From the NCBI GenBank assembly GCA_964651475.1, contig CAZYXV010000022.1:1-63766 (forward strand): a stretch of 63,766 bases of DNA, in the 5' to 3' direction. Positions within the stretch are counted from its first letter, which is position 1, and each line of letters starts with the position of its first letter. The translations under genes and the position numbers were made by a program. The stretch comes from JBGSMF01 sp964651475. GTDB lineage: Bacteria; Chloroflexota; Anaerolineae; Fen-1058. Shown here in pieces: positions 60,884 through 63,766 of the stretch. The notes under the pieces are model-generated. The model was not told the origin of the DNA, made no database searches, and saw nothing but the letters and a program-made list of their open reading frames with translations.

Positions 60884-61531
60884 ATGACCGAAACACTCGA
60901 TTTGAGTAAGAAAACTATTTCGCCCGAAAGAATTGCAGAGCTTGCTATTGAAGACCAAGAGCTTCTCCTGGCATTGCTTCAGGGCATCTCCCCTGAAGCT
61001 AAAAAGGCAGCCGCCCGCGAGAACAGCTCTAAAGCCCTGATGGTGATGGCCGAAAATTGGCCTGAAATTCTGTTGCCGCATTGGGCATATCTGGTAGGCT
61101 TGCTCAAAAGCAGTAATGGCTTTTCCAAGTATGCGGCTATCTATATCATCACCTCGCTGACGCGGGTGGATAAAGAGGGCCTGTTTGAGAAAGCGTTCAA
61201 TACGTACTATGGCCTGCTAAATGACGAGAGTGTGATGGTGGCTTCTCACGCAGCAGGCAATTCGGGCAAGATCGCCAAAGCGAAACCCGCATTGCAATCC
61301 AAGATTACGCAACGACTATTAGCGATTGACAAGACGCATTTTGACCCGGGGCGGCAGGATTTGATCAAGGCTTACGTTATTCAAGCCCTGGATGAGTATA
61401 TGGGAGAGTCCCAGGATAAGGCCAAGATACTGGCTTTTGTGGAAGAACAAGTGAAATGTACCAGCGCCAAAACCCGCAAGCTGGCCAAGGGCTTTATGCA
61501 AAAGTGGGGAAGAAAAGGGAGTGTAAAATGA
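60884..61531 (+). CDS. HEAT-like helical repeat protein
   Basis: Starts with ATG 60884 after AAGGAG. The 215-residue soluble product is nearly all helix, with repeated amphipathic pairs (KALMVMAENWPEILLPHWAYL, YAAIYIITSLTRVD, VMVASHAAGNSGKIAKAKPAL) of HEAT/ARM spacing. No catalytic motif. Similar small alpha-solenoids act as scaffolds. It is followed 25 bases later by an N-acetyltransferase gene on the same strand. Confidence 0.7.
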   Translation: MTETLDLSKKTISPERIAELAIEDQELLLALLQGISPEAKKAAARENSSKALMVMAENWPEILLPHWAYLVGLLKSSNGFSKYAAIYIITSLTRVDKEGLFEKAFNTYYGLLNDESVMVASHAAGNSGKIAKAKPALQSKITQRLLAIDKTHFDPGRQDLIKAYVIQALDEYMGESQDKAKILAFVEEQVKCTSAKTRKLAKGFMQKWGRKGSVK

Positions 61532-61556
61532 GCGTGGAAAAGGAGGGTTTTCTCTT

Positions 61557-62060
61557 ATGACTATTACAATCCGGCGCGCAGAACCAGGTGATTATGAAGC
61601 CGTGCAGCATATTTTAGCAGGCCCCCAAGTGATATGGGGCACTTTGCAATTGCCGTTCCCTTCAGTAGAGCAATGGCGTAAACGCCTGGCCGAGCCTCCC
61701 GAAGGGCTGTTCAGCCTGGTCGCTTGTGTTGAGAATAATGAGGTGGTGGGTCAACTTGGGCTGCACACATTCCCCACCCGGCCCCGTCGCCGCCACGTTG
61801 GGCAAATCGGGATGGCGGTGCGGGATGATTGGCAGGGGAAAGGGGTAGGCACGGCTCTCTTGCAAGCAGCGATTGACCTGGCAGACAACTGGCTAAACCT
61901 GGCCCGGCTCGAGCTCGAGGTGTTCATTGATAACGCGCCAGCTATCCGGCTCTATGAGAAATGCGGCTTTACGATTGAGGGGACGCTGGTTGATTACGCC
62001 TTTCGAGACGGGCGCTATGTGGATACCTACATCATGGCCCGGCTTAGAGCTAAGGATTAA
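61557..62060 (+). CDS. N-acetyltransferase, YhhY (amino-acid acetyltransferase) type
   Basis: A 167-residue GNAT protein with close overall resemblance to E. coli YhhY: N-terminal TIRRAEPGDYEAVQHIL, TLQLPFPSVEQWRKRL, acetyl-CoA loop VRDDWQGKGVGTALL and ELEVFIDNAPAIRLYEKCGF ending in YVDTYIMARL. YhhY acetylates the alpha-amino group of some free amino acids. The ribosome site is GGAGG with a long 9-base spacing. The stop codon forms part of an inverted repeat (62050-62137). Confidence 0.9.
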   Translation: MTITIRRAEPGDYEAVQHILAGPQVIWGTLQLPFPSVEQWRKRLAEPPEGLFSLVACVENNEVVGQLGLHTFPTRPRRRHVGQIGMAVRDDWQGKGVGTALLQAAIDLADNWLNLARLELEVFIDNAPAIRLYEKCGFTIEGTLVDYAFRDGRYVDTYIMARLRAKD

Positions 62061-62137
62061 ATAACTTGCATGCACCGATCTGGTTACGCGCCTTCTGGCG
62101 TCAAGGTGAGCCAGTTATTTAATCTCTCAATCCTTAG
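62050..62137. repeat. Imperfect inverted repeat between two genes
   Basis: CTAAGGATT-AAATAACT (62050-62066) pairs with AGTTATTTAAT-ctctc-AATCCTTAG (62113-62137). The right arm carries 8 extra bases. No T run follows on either strand, so it is not a standard terminator. Confidence 0.5.
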
Positions 62138-62160
62138 GGGTAAGACGTAAGGTGAAAAGG

Positions 62161-62859
62161 ATGAACAATAATATCGTGACAGTGGTTCAGTGCTGGGATG
62201 ACGGTGTAGCGACGGACGTGCGGCTCATTGACATCCTTCGACGCCACGGCGCCAAGGCCACCTTCAACCTCAACGCAGGCTTGCACGAAAAACAACGCAA
62301 GTTTGGCTGGATTTACCAGGGCACGCAAGTCGAACGGCTGGGATGGGATGACATGAGGCAAGTCTATGAAGGCTTTACAATCGCCAACCACAGCCTGACA
62401 CATCCCCACCTCGATCAAGAGACAATCAAGGCAGCGCGGCGCGACATTGTGGAAGGTCGCGACCGGCTGCAGCAGTTTTTCAGCCAGCCGGTGCTCGGCT
62501 TTGCCTATCCGTATGGTTCGTACAATGAAGCGGTCATGGCTCTGGTCCGCGAGGCCGGGCATGTGTACGCGAGGACCACGCGCAACGCCGATTGCCTGTT
62601 CCCCGTGGAAAACGCCATGGCGTTCCATCCGTGTTGCCATTTTCTCGCGCCTGATTTGTGGGCGCGGTACGAGAACGCGATCAAGTGTGGCGTTTTTTAC
62701 TTTTGGGGACACTCTTACGAACTGATCACGGAGACGATGTGGGGCGCATTTGAAGAAATGATAGAACGAATCAGCACTGACCCCGGAGCCTGCTGGGGCA
62801 ATGTGGCAGATTTGTTTGACAACACAATGCAAAATCAGACAACTCGCCCAGGCACATAA
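62161..62859 (+). CDS. Polysaccharide deacetylase (carbohydrate esterase 4 type)
   Basis: A 232-residue NodB-like protein from ATG 62161 (AAGGTGA upstream). The catalytic motif CWDDGVATDVRLID carries the metal-binding Asp pair, and NHSLTHPHL supplies the HSxxH metal ligands. FAYPYGSYNEAVM corresponds to motif 3, and FYFWGHSYE to a late His motif. No signal peptide is seen, so the enzyme is probably intracellular or released otherwise. Such proteins deacetylate GlcNAc-type sugars or act on related amides. Confidence 0.85.
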   Translation: MNNNIVTVVQCWDDGVATDVRLIDILRRHGAKATFNLNAGLHEKQRKFGWIYQGTQVERLGWDDMRQVYEGFTIANHSLTHPHLDQETIKAARRDIVEGRDRLQQFFSQPVLGFAYPYGSYNEAVMALVREAGHVYARTTRNADCLFPVENAMAFHPCCHFLAPDLWARYENAIKCGVFYFWGHSYELITETMWGAFEEMIERISTDPGACWGNVADLFDNTMQNQTTRPGT

Positions 62860-62889
62860 TCTTGATGGCGAGGAAAGTGGGATAACAGC

Positions 62890-63639
62890 TTGGGTGATGA
62901 TTATACCACCTTACAGGTCTATGTAGGGCAAGCGCCTCCCTTTGAAGCAAGGCAAACCCTCTTACATGTTGTGACTGAATTACTCGAGACAAGAGGATTC
63001 ACTCACGTTCCGAGCGAAGCACATTTTCGAAACAGGGTAATTGCTGTTGGCCCTGCGGAGAACCGGCCCTGGCTTGCGGTGTATGATTCAATGAGCAGCC
63101 CTTATTATGGTCCAACTGACGGGCCTGATGAAGAAAACGACGGAGCATTGCTTTTTTCCTTTACGGACCATGTTGAACTCGTCAAAGGCATTTCGCATCA
63201 ATTTGGTCCATCGGTCATCATCCAAATGGACGATAGTTGTGCTGTCAGTTTCGAATTATTTGTTGATGGGCAAATAATTGACGAATATGCGGACTCTCCC
63301 ACGTTAGGGAGAGCACTCTATATGGGAGGCTGGACTGAAGAACAACGGAAGAAAAAGGCCGGCCAACCGGAAATATGGGGAAAGCACTTGGGGTTAGCCG
63401 CCGAAGCGGTTGCTGAGCTGAGGCAGAGATGGCCACTCGATAAAAAGAAAGCCGGCGATTGTTCAACAAGCATTTTGAATAGTACCGCAAAAATATTGGA
63501 TTGGAATAAAAAGCTATGCAGGACCGGATATTTTCTTGGCGGGGACATTCCCACGGCGCTCAAGTACAAATATTTCCTTTTCCCATGGTTTCATCCAGAT
63601 GATTTTAAAGAGATTTATCTTCAGAAGAACAAGTATTGA
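62890..63639 (+). CDS. Unknown cytoplasmic protein (249 residues)
   Basis: A TTG start at 62890 follows weak GAGGAA. The predicted protein is soluble, acidic and beta-alpha mixed (RVIAVGPAENRPWLAVYDSM, GPSVIIQMDDSCAVSFELFV). It has the feel of an immunity or small-molecule-binding protein (a Suppressor-of-fused or DUF-like composition), but no family is recognised. The composition is lower in G+C than in the core genes, which hints at acquisition. The real start is uncertain. Confidence 0.6.
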   Translation: MGDDYTTLQVYVGQAPPFEARQTLLHVVTELLETRGFTHVPSEAHFRNRVIAVGPAENRPWLAVYDSMSSPYYGPTDGPDEENDGALLFSFTDHVELVKGISHQFGPSVIIQMDDSCAVSFELFVDGQIIDEYADSPTLGRALYMGGWTEEQRKKKAGQPEIWGKHLGLAAEAVAELRQRWPLDKKKAGDCSTSILNSTAKILDWNKKLCRTGYFLGGDIPTALKYKYFLFPWFHPDDFKEIYLQKNKY

Positions 63640-63675
63640 AAAAATCCAGCCAACACTCTCCTGGCTTGAGACAAG

Positions 63676-63766
63676 ATGAAGAAAGTAGATATTCATTGTC
63701 ACACCACCAACAGCTCATGGACTTACACATTTAACATTCGCACTTGCAAGTGCGACAAAGCTCATT
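63676..63766 (+). CDS. Metal-dependent hydrolase (amidohydrolase/PHP-like), N-terminal fragment at window edge
   Basis: The ATG at 63676 opens MKKVDIHCHTTNSSW. The D-I-H-C-H-T pattern is the metal-binding start of amidohydrolase- or PHP-type hydrolases. Only 30 codons are in the window. A perfect 18-bp palindrome lies at 63738-63755, and the codons after residue 15 do not resemble a typical continuation, so an insertion near there cannot be excluded. Confidence 0.5.
   Translation, partial: MKKVDIHCHTTNSSWTYTFNIRTCKCDKAH
63738..63755. repeat. Perfect 18-bp palindrome at the right edge
   Basis: TCGCACTTGCAAGTGCGA is its own reverse complement. It lies inside the incomplete hydrolase gene. Confidence 0.8.

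Noticed and set aside
1..63766. tRNA or rRNA genes
   Set aside because: I looked for TPsiC-loop-like and cloverleaf patterns and found none I could support by eye; a covariance-model search would settle this.

Overview
The window looks like part of a bacterial chromosome, most likely from a member of the Chloroflexota (Anaerolineae-like). That is inferred from style rather than from a marker gene: high G+C, many lipoproteins and anchored proteins with Thr/Pro-rich 'TPTP' linkers, a GTP-type PEP carboxykinase, tandem M42 aminopeptidases, a DUF1385 protein, a giant secreted beta-helix protein ending in YLPILAKGF, and no outer-membrane assembly genes. One run of N (51518-51617) marks an assembly gap. 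I found no tRNA, rRNA, CRISPR array or phage module.

Left arm, minus strand (1-8653). Read from right to left it starts with an operon for a biotin-dependent, sodium-pumping decarboxylase (mmdA-mmdD-mmdC-mmdB order), which ends at a terminator. An overlapping set follows: an ECF sigma factor, a DegV fatty-acid-binding protein, a small membrane protein that may be the anti-sigma factor, and FabH. A TolB-like propeller lipoprotein and an M23 peptidase cut by the window edge complete the arm.

Plus-strand block (8835-29098). This holds an anchored Ig-like protein, pth, an unknown gene and mfd. Next is a four-gene unit of an NTT/MFS-like transporter fused to HEAT repeats and a cyclic-nucleotide domain, a GNAT-like protein, an orphan oligopeptide-binding lipoprotein, and a HAMP-GAF sensor without an output domain. 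The classic dnaX-ybaB-recR cluster, a TP-rich membrane protein and three consecutive M42 aminopeptidases close the block.

Minus-strand block (29199-42184). Two secreted or lipid-anchored proteins are followed by a compact translation and tRNA-modification operon: a ThiS/MoaD-like sulfur carrier, a NUDIX hydrolase, a TtuA-type tRNA thiolase carrying a heptanucleotide repeat insertion, a YhhQ transporter, Era and an unknown membrane protein. pckG, a TPR protein, DUF1385, and an STAS/RsbW partner-switching pair follow.

Right part (42311-63766). It has two glycosyltransferases around a radical SAM/SPASM protein, a RelE-like toxin remnant, a membrane protein with a possible in-frame MITE, a CPBP protease, mutM, dinB, a 5-kb beta-helix/InlB/PKD secreted protein, and a run of accessory enzymes (MFS exporter, NAD-dependent epimerase-like protein, three N-acetyltransferase or methyltransferase types, HEAT protein, polysaccharide deacetylase). 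It ends in an incomplete metal-dependent hydrolase.

The least expected signals are small mobile-element derivatives: a 91-bp GTAA-ended element with a perfect 8-bp target duplication, and two elements with shared AGCCTGTCGGAG termini, one wedged between pckG and its terminator. Others are the heptamer repeat inside ttuA, the sigma/DegV/FabH operon and the transporter-HEAT-cNMP fusion.
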